Assembly: GCA_023397905.1 (NCBI GenBank)
Contig: JAEWSZ010000062.1
Location: 1 to 53,103 of the forward strand
Length of the DNA stretch: 53,103 bases
Reading direction: 5' to 3'
DNA from: Bacillota bacterium
Lineage (GTDB): Bacteria; Bacillota; Clostridia; Acetivibrionales; DSM-1351
The translations under genes and the position numbers were made by a program. The notes under the pieces are model-generated. The model was not told the DNA's origin. It worked only from the letters and a program-made list of their open reading frames with translations, and did no database searches. Positions 44,116 to 53,040 of the stretch are shown piece after piece. Position 1 is the stretch's first letter. Each line of letters starts with the position of its first letter.

Positions 44116-45117
44116 ATGAATATGTGCTTTGATGCGGTGTATTATGAGCCGGGTGTGCTTGATTATAAGCTGGGACAGATGCTGCAGAGCAAATACGCGA
44201 ACCTGCCCTGGATACAGATAGAGAATCATAACCGTATACCTGAAATGACAGCGGCGGAAAACCGGGACTTTCCAAAACTGAAAAATCATTTGATAATCGG
44301 AGTCAGAAAGACGCACCGATATGTGCCGAACCATAAGGTTTCCGACTGGCTGGTACCATACACATCCTCCGGTTGCAGAGCGATGTGCCTGTACTGCTAT
44401 CTGGTATGCAATTACAACAAATGTGCCTATTTGCGCCTGTTTGTAAACCGTGAGCAAATGCTGGACAGGCTGCTTAAAAAGGATGCCGCCTCTCCTGTAC
44501 CGCAAACCTATGAGATTGGCAGCAACAGCGATTTGCTGCTGGAAAACACAATAACGGATAATTTGCCCTATACAATCGAGCGTTTTGCGCGCGAAGGCCG
44601 AGGAAGCCTGACGTTTCCGACAAAATTTGATATGGTGAATCCGTTGCTTAACCTTGACCACAGAGGGAAGACCATATTTCGTATGAGTGTGAACCCGCAG
44701 GAAATAATAAGCCGTATAGAGCTGGGCACCTCCCCGTTGCCTGCAAGAATCCGCGCGCTGAACGATGTGGCGGAAGCGGGATATCCGGTGGGGATGCTGA
44801 TTGCGCCAGTGATTCTTCTTCCTGGCTGGAAGCACCTTTACGGGGAGTTAATAGAGCGACTGGCAGATGAGTTGAGCGAAAAGGTCACGCACAACGGCTT
44901 CATAGAAAATATACTGATGACGTACAGCTTTGTGCAGAATGTTATTAATACGGATGCGTTTCCAAATGCGGTACAACTTTTCGACCGGGAAACCATGACC
45001 GGGCGTGGGCGTGGCAAATACTGCTACCGAAACGACATCCGCGCGGAGGCCGAGTCCTTTTTACGGGAAAAGCTGTCACAACAGTTGGGGACTATGCCGG
45101 TACTGTATATTTCATGA
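44116..45117 (+). CDS. Spore photoproduct lyase homologue with altered catalytic cysteine
   Basis: 333 residues. Radical SAM enzyme of the spore photoproduct lyase family, which reverses the spore-specific thymine dimer. The [4Fe-4S] motif CxxxCxxC is present (C87-RAM-C91-LY-C94) in the family context SSGCRAMCLYCYL. The segment YEIGSNSD (132-139) aligns with the EAACTSD region of the B. subtilis enzyme, so Ser136 stands where the hydrogen-donating Cys141 is expected. Extra cysteines at 98 and 103 follow the cluster. AAGGAGG lies upstream. CGN arginine codons dominate, unlike the flanking clostridial genes to the left. Likely a family variant; function may differ. Confidence 0.85.
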   Translation: MNMCFDAVYYEPGVLDYKLGQMLQSKYANLPWIQIENHNRIPEMTAAENRDFPKLKNHLIIGVRKTHRYVPNHKVSDWLVPYTSSGCRAMCLYCYLVCNYNKCAYLRLFVNREQMLDRLLKKDAASPVPQTYEIGSNSDLLLENTITDNLPYTIERFAREGRGSLTFPTKFDMVNPLLNLDHRGKTIFRMSVNPQEIISRIELGTSPLPARIRALNDVAEAGYPVGMLIAPVILLPGWKHLYGELIERLADELSEKVTHNGFIENILMTYSFVQNVINTDAFPNAVQLFDRETMTGRGRGKYCYRNDIRAEAESFLREKLSQQLGTMPVLYIS

Positions 45118-45372
45118 CACTTTTCGGTGCGGTTCAAATACGGGATTTCAGCAGACCCTGGAAAAGGCGGCCTCAAAATAAAGTGTTCAAGTGTCAATAC
45201 ACTTGCCCTTGCCCTGCTTGCCAGCAAGACTAAGGTAACTGGATGCGTGCTTTTGATGGCTTTCCGATGGCTGTATACGCAAGCGGCTGGCCGCGCTTCT
45301 GCTCAGACATTCATTTATTCCTATGAAAGAGGAAAGCACAACAACGCAAGACGGCGCTCTTGATATTGGACA

Positions 45373-46350
45373 CTATTTAATTTGATGCACTTCCCGGTAT
45401 TCCCTCGGCCCCATACCGTAAGTGTCCTTAAACAGTTTTGCAAAATGACCTGAATTATGGTATCCGACTTTAGCGGCCACTGTTCCGATATTAAAATCGG
45501 AATCTTTCAGAAGCAGTAAAGCGTAATTGAGCCGCATTTCTTTAAAGTATTCATAGGGCGTCGTTCCATAAGCCTTGCGAAACGCCATCTGGAACCGGGC
45601 CGTACTCATACCGGCGGCCTTTGCCAGTTCAGACCCGGATGGGTAGGCGGCTAAATCATTTTTCATCAGAGTAACAACTTTACCCAACGCGCGGAGATCC
45701 CTCCCATCCAGTTTCACCGGAATATGAGGGCGGCTCCGCTCCTGCTCCGAATTGCGGGTGACAAGGGAAAGGATTTCCATGACCTTACTTTCCAAATAAA
45801 GCCTCTGTGTTTTTCCAACCGCCTGGCAGTCCCGTATCTGCTGGAAAACAAAATTCAGTTCGGGAGAATTGGGGTTATTCAGCAGGTAGTCCATTGCATT
45901 TTTAGATTGGTCATAGCTGTCTCCATACCGCACTTTCAAATAGGTGTCAAAATATTTCTTGGTTAAGATTATTTTTGTAAACCGGGTAAGTTTTCCCGCT
46001 TCGCAATAGGTATAGGTGGTTTTGCGGGTATTGGCGTAACAGCAAATCCCACGTTCCACATGCTTCATTTTCCGCCCGCCAATTTTAAATGAACTGGACT
46101 CCGTTTCAAACTGGCTGATCTCCAAATACTCCTGCTCCACATTGGTTATTTTCTCAAAGGTGGACTTGGGCGTAAAATCCGCAATCAATATCAGAAGCAT
46201 ATGGTCAAATTCAATTTTTCTCGCGCTGCCGCTTCCATGTTCTGACAGCATCCCATATACCATTTCTCCCTCTTTGGCATGTTCAGGCACAAGGGCAAAG
46301 TGAAGCTGTTCCGGCAGATGTGAGAAATATTCTATGATGGAATGGCTCAT
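45373..46350 (-). CDS. AraC-family transcriptional regulator
   Basis: 325 residues, starting at the ATG of MSHSIIEYFSHLP (AAGGGGTGAG upstream). Residues 1-210 are an effector domain; residues about 225-325 hold two HTH units (SELAKAAGMSTARFQMAFR and GTVAAKVGYHNSGHFAKLFK). The DNA-binding half resembles PchR/YbtA-type regulators of siderophore transport. Divergent from the two ABC half-transporter genes, its likely targets. Codon use matches the transporters. Confidence 0.9.
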   Translation of the reverse strand: MSHSIIEYFSHLPEQLHFALVPEHAKEGEMVYGMLSEHGSGSARKIEFDHMLLILIADFTPKSTFEKITNVEQEYLEISQFETESSSFKIGGRKMKHVERGICCYANTRKTTYTYCEAGKLTRFTKIILTKKYFDTYLKVRYGDSYDQSKNAMDYLLNNPNSPELNFVFQQIRDCQAVGKTQRLYLESKVMEILSLVTRNSEQERSRPHIPVKLDGRDLRALGKVVTLMKNDLAAYPSGSELAKAAGMSTARFQMAFRKAYGTTPYEYFKEMRLNYALLLLKDSDFNIGTVAAKVGYHNSGHFAKLFKDTYGMGPREYREVHQIK

Positions 46351-46555
46351 AGACTCACCCCTTTTCCATTTCATTCAATATAGCACAAATAAAGGTGACG
46401 ATTCAATATTTATATATCATGATATTATAAAATTTTATTTTGAATATCACTTTAAATGCTGATGTTTAAAGGGATACAAGGTGTGCTTGAAATTGCACGC
46501 TTTCATTTTACAATTCTTGATTTCTTTCTGCATACGCGCTAAAGTGTTTTATAAC

Positions 46556-46573
46556 AGTTAGATATTTCTAACT
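46556..46573. promoter_or_regulatory. Inverted repeat upstream of the ABC transporter pair
   Basis: AGTTAGA-TATT-TCTAACT is a perfect 7-bp dyad, 45 bases before the first transporter start, in the divergent region with the araC-type gene. A second palindrome, ATATCATGATAT, lies at 46414-46425. Candidate regulatory sites; which protein binds is unknown. Confidence 0.4.
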
Positions 46574-46617
46574 TGTGCGTATTTTTGTGACAATAAGGCA
46601 GAAAGGAGCTATTTGCT

Positions 46618-48369
46618 ATGAATAAAAAAAGAACCGGCATTTCCTACGTTTTTACTCTTGTCAAAGGGGAACGCGGGAAACTGGCCGCAGGGATGGCGCT
46701 GGCCGTCATTTGCGCCGCACTTTCTTTTGTGCCATACCTGGTTGTCTATGAGATTATTTTAGAATTGATCGGAGGAGGCGCTCGGTTTCAGACAATTTTG
46801 ATGTGGGTATTGATTGGGATTGCATCCGCAATCCTGCAAGCAATTTTAAGGGGGTGCGCCGGGATTTGTTCCCATATGGCGGCCTATAATACCATGCACA
46901 AGCTCAAAGTCAAAGTACTGGAGCATATGTCAAGGTTGAGTCTTGGATTTTTTAACGACCATGCGCCCGGACAATTAAAAACGGCACTTTTTGACGATAT
47001 TGGCCGATTGGAAAACTTCATCGCTCATAATTCTCTGGAACTGGCACAGGCCGCAGTAATCCCTTTGATTATGTTTGTGTTTATGTTGTTTTTACATCCG
47101 GTTATGGCGCTTTGCATGTTAATCCCGCTGGCGCTTGGTATCGCTATCCCCATGATACTGATGGGGAGTTACCCAGATATGACCGACGAATTAGCCGTAA
47201 ATACCGGAAAGGTAACTGCCGCTGCCAACGAATTTATCGGCGGTATGCCGGTAATCAAAATGTATAACCTGACAGCGGAGAAATTTAAGAAGTACACTAA
47301 TGCCTTAACGCTTTATACCGCATGCTGGAAAAAGATGTGCAAGGCTTCCTGCCATCCGCTTTCTATTGCGGCTGTCATTTTGGATTCTGCGATTTTGTTC
47401 ACGCTTCCGATTGGCGGATTTCTTTACCTGAAGGGTTCCCTGGCGGTTGCTCCTTATTTACTGTTTATTTTATTGACCATGTGTTTCTTTACCTCATTTT
47501 TGAATTTAGTGGCGATTGCTATGGGCTTCATGGAGTTAAAAAGCGGCCTGGGCAATGTGCAGGAGATCATGGAAACCGTGCCGGTAACCGGCGGAGCAAA
47601 GACCTTGCCGGAAAATGGCTGCTATGCAATTGATTTTGAAGACGTTACTTTCGGCTATGTGCGAAGCGAAGAGGCCGCCCTGTCGCATGTATCCCTGCGT
47701 TTGGAGCCGGGAACGCTGAATGCTTTTGTCGGGCCGTCCGGAGCTGGCAAGACGACTGCCGCACAGCTCATTGGCCGCTATTGGAATACCACAGGCGGCA
47801 CGATCCGTATTGGCGGTACTCCGCTTAATGAATTAAAAACAGAATCCCTGATGGATTTGACCGCCTTTGTATTTCAGGATGTGTTTCTGTTGGAGGACAC
47901 GCTTTTTGAAAATATCCGTATGGGCGGCGGCTGGGGCGAGGAACAGGTTATTGCGGCGGCAAAGGCCGCGCAAATTGACGATTTTATCCGCGGCCTGCCA
48001 AAAGGGTATCAAACGCGCATTGGCGATCAGGGTGTGAAGCTGTCAGGCGGGCAGCAACAGCGCATTTCCATTGCAAGGGCGATTCTGAAAGACGCGCCCA
48101 TCGTTATTTTTGACGAAGCGACTTCTTATTCGGATATTGAGAATGAGCACAAAATACAGGTTGCCCTGCAAAGCCTGTTAAAAGGGAAAACAACGGTTAT
48201 GATTGCCCATCGGCTGCATACCATTCGAGGCGCCGACAAGATCATCGTGTTCGACGAGGGCAAGGTCGTGGAGCAGGGCAAGCATGACGAGCTTGTGGCT
48301 GCGGGCGGCGCATACGGTAAGATGTGGAATGCCTATACGGGAACTGGCACAGATAAGGAGGCGGTATAA
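46618..48369 (+). CDS. ABC transporter half-protein (membrane plus ATPase), first subunit
   Basis: 583 residues. Six membrane helices (about 15-300) precede an ABC ATPase domain: Walker A GPSGAGKTT (about 372-380), Q-loop FVFQDVF, signature LSGGQQQR, Walker B IVIFDEATS with catalytic Glu, and H-loop IAHRL. The D-loop is unusual: SYSD instead of SALD. Exporter fold of the MsbA/YbtP type. Forms a heterodimer with the next gene, which starts one base after this stop. Together with the AraC regulator it resembles YbtPQ-like siderophore or drug transport systems; substrate unknown. CGN arginine codons dominate. Confidence 0.92.
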   Translation: MNKKRTGISYVFTLVKGERGKLAAGMALAVICAALSFVPYLVVYEIILELIGGGARFQTILMWVLIGIASAILQAILRGCAGICSHMAAYNTMHKLKVKVLEHMSRLSLGFFNDHAPGQLKTALFDDIGRLENFIAHNSLELAQAAVIPLIMFVFMLFLHPVMALCMLIPLALGIAIPMILMGSYPDMTDELAVNTGKVTAAANEFIGGMPVIKMYNLTAEKFKKYTNALTLYTACWKKMCKASCHPLSIAAVILDSAILFTLPIGGFLYLKGSLAVAPYLLFILLTMCFFTSFLNLVAIAMGFMELKSGLGNVQEIMETVPVTGGAKTLPENGCYAIDFEDVTFGYVRSEEAALSHVSLRLEPGTLNAFVGPSGAGKTTAAQLIGRYWNTTGGTIRIGGTPLNELKTESLMDLTAFVFQDVFLLEDTLFENIRMGGGWGEEQVIAAAKAAQIDDFIRGLPKGYQTRIGDQGVKLSGGQQQRISIARAILKDAPIVIFDEATSYSDIENEHKIQVALQSLLKGKTTVMIAHRLHTIRGADKIIVFDEGKVVEQGKHDELVAAGGAYGKMWNAYTGTGTDKEAV

Positions 48370-50103
48370 ATGTTTCGCACAATCAATGCACTAATTGGGA
48401 AAAACAAGAAGCTCCTGTACTTTCCGATCTTCTTAATGGCGATGGATGCCGTTGGAGCCTTGGCGCTTTATATGATGCTGTATTTAACGGTGATTGATTT
48501 GCTGAACGGTGCGCTGACCGGGCAAAAAATAATCACCTACACCGCTGTCTGCCTTATCAGCGTCGTTTACCGCCTGCTTGTTTACCGCAAAGGTTATCTG
48601 CTCTGCTATACGCGGGGGACGGACGTATGCCATAAAATGAGAATCCGGCTGGCTGAGCATTTCCGCTCGTTGAGCCTCGGATATTTTAATCAAAACAGTA
48701 CGGGTTATCTTTTGAACACGCTGACCAATGATATCAACAGTTTTGAGGAAATGCTGACGCATACGCTTCCGTTTATGGTGAAAACCATTGCCCTTGGAGG
48801 GCTGATACTGCTTGGCACATTTTTTATAGGCTGGAAGCTGGCGCTGGCAGAGTGCGCCGTCCTGCTGATTGCATTTCCCGTTCTGCTTTGGGGGAACAGG
48901 CTGATTGAGAAATACGGAAATCAAAAGCGCAGCCTGACGGAACGGATGGTTTCCATCGTGATGGAGTATATAAGGGGTATCAAGGTCTTTAAGTCCCACA
49001 ACATGACCAGCGCCCACTTTTCCAGGATGACGGACACATTGGAACATATCCGCAAGCTGAATGTACGAACCGAGTGCAAAATGGCTGTGCCTGTCAGCCT
49101 GTATTCCATCGCGGCGAACTTTCTGCTGCCCTTGGTGCTGCTGATGGGGAGCTATCTTCTCTCGGGAGGCCAGATCACATCGGACAACTTAGTGGCCTTT
49201 ATGATAATGAGCATTGCCCTTTCAGCTCTCCTGACTGCGTTTGAACATGCTTATAATATGCTGAAAGATTTGAAGCTGGCCGCTACCAATCTGGAAAAAG
49301 CCTTCGCTTATCAGCCGCTTGGCTTCACCGCCGACGAATTTACGTTTAAACACTTTGACATTTCTTTTGACCATGTGACGTTTTCCTATGAAAGCGGCAA
49401 GGACGTGCTGCGGGACATCAGCTTTACCGCTGAAGAAGAAACCACAACGGCGCTGATCGGCCCGTCCGGTTCAGGAAAGTCCACAATCGCCAGTTTGATT
49501 GCCCGGTTTTGGGACGTTACCGGCGGTACAATCTCTATCGGAGGCCGGAATATGAAAGAGCTGAATCCCGACGGCCTGCTGAGGTATGTCAGCGCGGTAT
49601 TTCAGGAAAACACCCTGTTTTCCGACACCATTTCAAATAATATCAGGATTGGACGCCCGGACGCGGCAATGGAAGAAATTATTGCCGCCGCAAAAGCCGC
49701 CCATTGCCATGAGTTTATCGAAAAGCTGCCGGAGGGATATGAAACACAGGTTGCAGAGGGCGGAGATTCCCTGTCGGGCGGCGAGAAACAACGGATTGCC
49801 ATAGCGAGGGCAATCCTGAAAGACGCGCCGATTTTACTGCTCGACGAATCCACCGCGTCTTTGGATGCGGACAATGAAACGAAAATCCACCGGGCATTGG
49901 ATAAACTGATGGAGCACAAAACGGTGTTTGTTATCGCTCACCGCCTGAATACCATCAAGAACGCCGATCAGATTATTCTGCTCAGTGACGGGGAAATTGA
50001 GGAAACAGGCAGCCACGACAGCCTGATGGCAAAAAGAGGCCGCTATTATAAAATGGTGCAGGAACAGGAACGCGCAAAGACGTGGACGGTGAACGGAGCA
50101 TAG
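48370..50103 (+). CDS. ABC transporter half-protein (membrane plus ATPase), second subunit
   Basis: 577 residues, same architecture: six membrane helices, then ATPase with Walker A GPSGSGKST (about 363-371), Q-loop AVFQENT, signature LSGGEKQR, Walker B ILLLDESTASLD with Glu, and H-loop IAHRLN. It has the standard D-loop SLD, unlike its partner, so the two ATP sites are not equal. It begins directly after the first subunit's stop; AAGGAGG lies within the end of that gene. Confidence 0.92.
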   Translation: MFRTINALIGKNKKLLYFPIFLMAMDAVGALALYMMLYLTVIDLLNGALTGQKIITYTAVCLISVVYRLLVYRKGYLLCYTRGTDVCHKMRIRLAEHFRSLSLGYFNQNSTGYLLNTLTNDINSFEEMLTHTLPFMVKTIALGGLILLGTFFIGWKLALAECAVLLIAFPVLLWGNRLIEKYGNQKRSLTERMVSIVMEYIRGIKVFKSHNMTSAHFSRMTDTLEHIRKLNVRTECKMAVPVSLYSIAANFLLPLVLLMGSYLLSGGQITSDNLVAFMIMSIALSALLTAFEHAYNMLKDLKLAATNLEKAFAYQPLGFTADEFTFKHFDISFDHVTFSYESGKDVLRDISFTAEEETTTALIGPSGSGKSTIASLIARFWDVTGGTISIGGRNMKELNPDGLLRYVSAVFQENTLFSDTISNNIRIGRPDAAMEEIIAAAKAAHCHEFIEKLPEGYETQVAEGGDSLSGGEKQRIAIARAILKDAPILLLDESTASLDADNETKIHRALDKLMEHKTVFVIAHRLNTIKNADQIILLSDGEIEETGSHDSLMAKRGRYYKMVQEQERAKTWTVNGA

Positions 50104-50492
50104 AAAATACAGAAATCAAGCGAAACGGTTACAGGGGTAAAAGGCAGGATAGAATCAGAGAAAATTATGGTGGAAGAAGTTTCACAATGAGCAATCGAAC
50201 TCTACATTGTTATTGACATTGCAGGATGCCGATAAGCGGCATTTATACAAAAAATTATGCTTTAAATTTCCGGCTATGCCGGGGTAGAGAAAAAAAGCTA
50301 TTTACAAAAGTACAAGCAATTTCTAAGCCGCTTGTACTTTTGTACTCTATGAACTATAATTGTGAAATAAATCAGATATGTTATATAGAATAATTAAGAT
50401 TTATATTGGAGGTGTTCATAATAAGAAACCCGAGAACAAAGAATATCCTAAATCCAAGTGTCAACAATATTTCTTTTACAGGAGAAAAATCT
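50104..50492 (+). other. Intergenic region after the ABC operon
   Basis: 389 bases without a convincing gene. It holds short hairpins ATGCCG-ATAAG-CGGCAT (near 50226-50243) and CCGGC-TAT-GCCGG (near 50270-50282), the long terminator hairpin listed separately, and a GGAGGTG at 50408 without a start codon at usual spacing. No recognised fragment. Confidence 0.5.
50304..50343 (+). terminator. Long hairpin, probable terminator of the ABC operon
   Basis: ACAAAAGTACAAGC (50304-50317) and GCTTGTACTTTTGT (50330-50343) are a perfect 14-bp stem with a 12-base loop. A T-rich stretch is contained in the 3' arm only, so the function could also be mRNA protection. Confidence 0.55.
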
Positions 50493-50726
50493 ATGAGCAT
50501 ATATACCCAAAAAGGTGAAAAAGTGATATACCTGAATGTTAATTCTGGTTTAGAACACGACCGAAATGAGGCTGAAAGGCTATTGGAATTAGGAAAAGCA
50601 TATACAGTAAAAAAGGTTTCAATATTTAGGAGCTACAGTAGAGTATACTTTTCAGAAATTGAATATGAACCGGGATTTAATACTATTTTATTTCAAAATC
50701 TTGAGACTGATGAGAAAACAGAGTAA
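50493..50726 (+). CDS. Small hypothetical protein
   Basis: 77 residues, starting at the ATG of MSIYTQKGEKVIYLNVN (AGGAGA upstream). The sequence DRNEAERLLELGKAYTVKKVSIFRS...FNTILF resembles short beta-rich proteins often seen in clostridial phages and integrative elements. The frame stays open 29 codons further 5', but that extension lacks a good start. No firm family. Confidence 0.6.
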   Translation: MSIYTQKGEKVIYLNVNSGLEHDRNEAERLLELGKAYTVKKVSIFRSYSRVYFSEIEYEPGFNTILFQNLETDEKTE

Positions 50727-50840
50727 TACCGATTATAAGTATAATCGTCAGACAATAACGACTGTATCCGGGTGGGTGTAAAAGTGCTATAATTAAAGTA
50801 AAGGATGTCTTTTATTTAATTTAAAAAGGGAGATGATTTA

Positions 50841-51728
50841 ATGAATAAGCTGCAAATGGATCGTATCCTCACTGGGAAAGGTTTTATCGCCGCCCTGGAT
50901 CAAAGCGGCGGAAGTACTCCAAAAGCACTTCTGCAATACGGTATTAAAGAAAATAGCTATACAGATGATGAAGAAATGTTTAATTTAGTGCACGAAATGA
51001 GAAAGCGTATCATAACGAGTCCCTCATTTACTTCAGAGTACATTTTGGGGGCTATCTTATTTGAGAATACAATGGATCGTACTATTAACGATCAATTCAC
51101 TGCTGAATTTCTTTGGGAGAGTAAGGGTATCGTTCCTTTCTTAAAGGTGGATCAAGGGCTGGCCGGGCTTGAAAATGGTGTTCAGCTCATGAAGCCAATT
51201 CCTGATTTGGATAATCTTTTAAAACGAGCCGTTGAGAAAAACATTTTTGGAACCAAAATGCGCTCTGTCATTAAAGAATCCAATTCCAAAGGAATTAAAG
51301 AAATAGTTGAGCAGCAGTTTGAAATTGGCGAACAAATCATTGAGGCTGGGCTGATTCCAATTATTGAACCCGAGGTCGATATTCACAGCGCGGATAAGGA
51401 AGAATCCGAAAAAATACTCAAGCATGAGATTTTTAATCAATTATCCACTCTTGGAGAAAACGTAAAAATCATGCTTAAGCTATCAATACCAACAGTAGAC
51501 AATTTCTATAGTGATTTGATGAGCGAACGGCATATTGCACGTGTAGTGGCTTTGTCTGGCGGGTATACTCAAAGTGAAGCAAATGGAAAGCTTTCACATA
51601 ACCAAGGATTAATAGCCAGCTTTTCGCGTGCTCTATCCCAGGGATTGACGGCCCAGCAAACAGATGAAGAATTCAATGCCATGCTGTTGAGCTCCATTAA
51701 AGCAATTTATGAAGCATCCATTACATAA
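50841..51728 (+). CDS. fda: Class I fructose-bisphosphate aldolase
   Basis: 295 residues, matching the length of the Staphylococcus-type class I enzyme. Cleaves fructose-1,6-bisphosphate to DHAP and glyceraldehyde-3-phosphate via a Schiff-base lysine. Seen: GFIAALDQSGGSTPKAL near the N-terminus, VPFLKVDQGL, GLIPIIEPEVDI, and KIMLKLSIPT with the Schiff-base Lys. AAGGGAG lies 8 bases before ATG. Most clostridia rely on the class II enzyme, so this may be an accessory copy. Confidence 0.93.
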   Translation: MNKLQMDRILTGKGFIAALDQSGGSTPKALLQYGIKENSYTDDEEMFNLVHEMRKRIITSPSFTSEYILGAILFENTMDRTINDQFTAEFLWESKGIVPFLKVDQGLAGLENGVQLMKPIPDLDNLLKRAVEKNIFGTKMRSVIKESNSKGIKEIVEQQFEIGEQIIEAGLIPIIEPEVDIHSADKEESEKILKHEIFNQLSTLGENVKIMLKLSIPTVDNFYSDLMSERHIARVVALSGGYTQSEANGKLSHNQGLIASFSRALSQGLTAQQTDEEFNAMLLSSIKAIYEASIT

Positions 51729-51794
51729 AGGTTATTATAGATTATATTAAATTGGATTCACTTGGATACCTTACACTATTATACGGCAGAAAAA

Positions 51795-51825
51795 AAAAGC
51801 AACCACGTAAACGTAGTTGCTTTTT
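51795..51825. terminator. Bidirectional terminator between fda and tRNA-Trp
   Basis: AAAAGCAACCACGT (51795-51808) and ACGTAGTTGCTTTT (51811-51824) pair at 13 of 14 positions around a 2-base loop, flanked by A and T tracts on both sides. It serves the plus-strand aldolase gene and the minus-strand tRNA. Confidence 0.85.
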
Positions 51826-51830
51826 ATTTC

Positions 51831-51906
51831 TGGCAGGGGAGACAGGACTTGAACCCGCAGCCGACGGTTTTGGAGACCGCTACTCTACCAATTGCGCTAC
51901 TCCCCT
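51831..51906 (-). tRNA. tRNA-Trp (anticodon CCA)
   Basis: 76 bases with the 3' CCA encoded. Acceptor arms AGGGGAG and CTCCCCT pair fully; the anticodon stem GCGGT/ACCGT encloses the loop CTCCAAA, giving CCA; the T-arm has GGTTCAAGTCC. The D-stem (GCGC/GAGT) carries one mismatch and one wobble. It is convergent with fda. Confidence 0.93.
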
Positions 51907-51991
51907 AAGACGAGTATTAGTATACAATAGACTTCATATGGTTGTCAATGGCAAAACACAAAAAGCATCCTGCCCTTGAATGTAAAAGTAA

Positions 51992-52168
51992 ATTCCAAAT
52001 ATCCACCGATTAACCTTTGACGGTACGCTTGATTGGTCTACAAGCATGAAAAAAATTACAGAAACAGGTTACTCGGGCGCGGCTGCAATAGAGGCTATGG
52101 ATTGGGATTATAAGGATTTACCGGCAGAGGCTATTTCATCAGCAGACAAAGAGGAGTTTCGCGCATAA
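51992..52168 (+). pseudogene. C-terminal fragment of a TIM-barrel sugar phosphate isomerase/epimerase
   Basis: 58 codons open after a TAA with no start or ribosome binding site: HRLTFDGTLDW, KKITETGYSGAAAIEAMDW, YKDLPAEAI, ending EEFRA-stop. The FDGTLDW and ETGYxGAxAIEAM pieces are the last beta strands of an AP-endonuclease-2-type barrel. The first three-quarters of the gene is missing, so this is a deletion remnant. It lies next to tRNA-Trp, a common site of insertion and deletion. An imperfect hairpin AAAGGCCAT/ATGGCCCTTT follows at about 52167-52206, probably its old terminator. Confidence 0.7.
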
Positions 52169-52296
52169 AAGGCCATACAATCGCGTGGCTATCTTTGGAT
52201 GGCCCTTTAAAAGCACCTACAAATACCGTTCCGTTCATATTAAATCCTAACTATCGTCCGATAACGGAAAGCTTATATCAAACGAATTGTGGAAAT

Positions 52297-53040
52297 CTAT
52301 TCCCACTTAAAAAAGCGGAGGGAAATAGCAGCACATATCACTGCAATTACAATCATCACAATCACCGGAATGAAAACACTACCTATTGGCAGACCAAGTG
52401 AAGCAGCCTTGAGAAGTTTTATTCCTTGTGTCAATGGCAATACATCCGCTGCTTTTTGAAGTACAGCGGGCATCACTTCGTAAGGCAGAGTAGCGCCCGA
52501 AAAAATAAGCATTGGAAAATACAGCAGACTGGCAGCTGCACTTGCTATTTTGGTGTTTGGTGCGATTCCTCCCACCAATAGCCCAATGCTGAACATTGAC
52601 AGCATAACCAGCAGGTATGCCCCTAAAAACTCCGGCCATGAACCTTGTAACCGGTAGCCGAAAAATATTGCCCCTGCCATGTAAACAAGTATAAGTGAAA
52701 CAATGGAATAAAGCGCGTAAATAACCACCTGTACCGCCAGGATAAGGGCAGGGCTGGTAGGCGTTACCTTGAACCGCTTTAATATTTTTCTGCTTCGATA
52801 ATCAGATACTACTAAAGGAAGCCCCATCACACCTCCGGCACAAACGGCAATGGTTGATACCGCACCGAAAGATTGTGCTAAAAAGGTAAAATCAGCGCCG
52901 TCAAAAGCGGGCTTGTATCCAAATACTGTACCCAAGATAATAACGACAACAACAGGCATACAGATGGCAAAAATAAACATGTCCATCCCTCGGAGGGATA
53001 ACCGGATTTCTGTTTTAAGTAAGGCTCTAAATGCTTTCAT
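52297..53040 (-). CDS. ABC-2 type transporter permease
   Basis: 247 residues, starting at the ATG of MKAFRALLKTEIRLSLR (GAGGAGG upstream). Six membrane helices with the ABC-2 pattern: an amphipathic start, long first loop, LLVMLSMFSIGLLVGGIAPN, and LLYFPMLIFSGATLPYEVMP before the last helices. It exports drugs or other small molecules with the ATPase encoded just upstream, whose 3' end overlaps this gene by 14 bases. Confidence 0.88.
   Translation of the reverse strand: MKAFRALLKTEIRLSLRGMDMFIFAICMPVVVVIILGTVFGYKPAFDGADFTFLAQSFGAVSTIAVCAGGVMGLPLVVSDYRSRKILKRFKVTPTSPALILAVQVVIYALYSIVSLILVYMAGAIFFGYRLQGSWPEFLGAYLLVMLSMFSIGLLVGGIAPNTKIASAAASLLYFPMLIFSGATLPYEVMPAVLQKAADVLPLTQGIKLLKAASLGLPIGSVFIPVIVMIVIAVICAAISLRFFKWE

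Noticed and set aside
44098..44835. Antisense open frame across the photoproduct lyase homologue
   Set aside because: The plus strand has the radical SAM motif and a strong ribosome binding site; the antisense product resembles nothing.
45127..45363. Possible 78-residue gene after the photoproduct lyase homologue
   Set aside because: No ribosome binding site, odd composition, no family; it may be part of a scar in a 255-base gap with no recognisable gene.
51752..51979. Open frame crossing tRNA-Trp
   Set aside because: It is antisense to the tRNA, with the typical false-protein sequence GETGLEPA produced by T-arm DNA.
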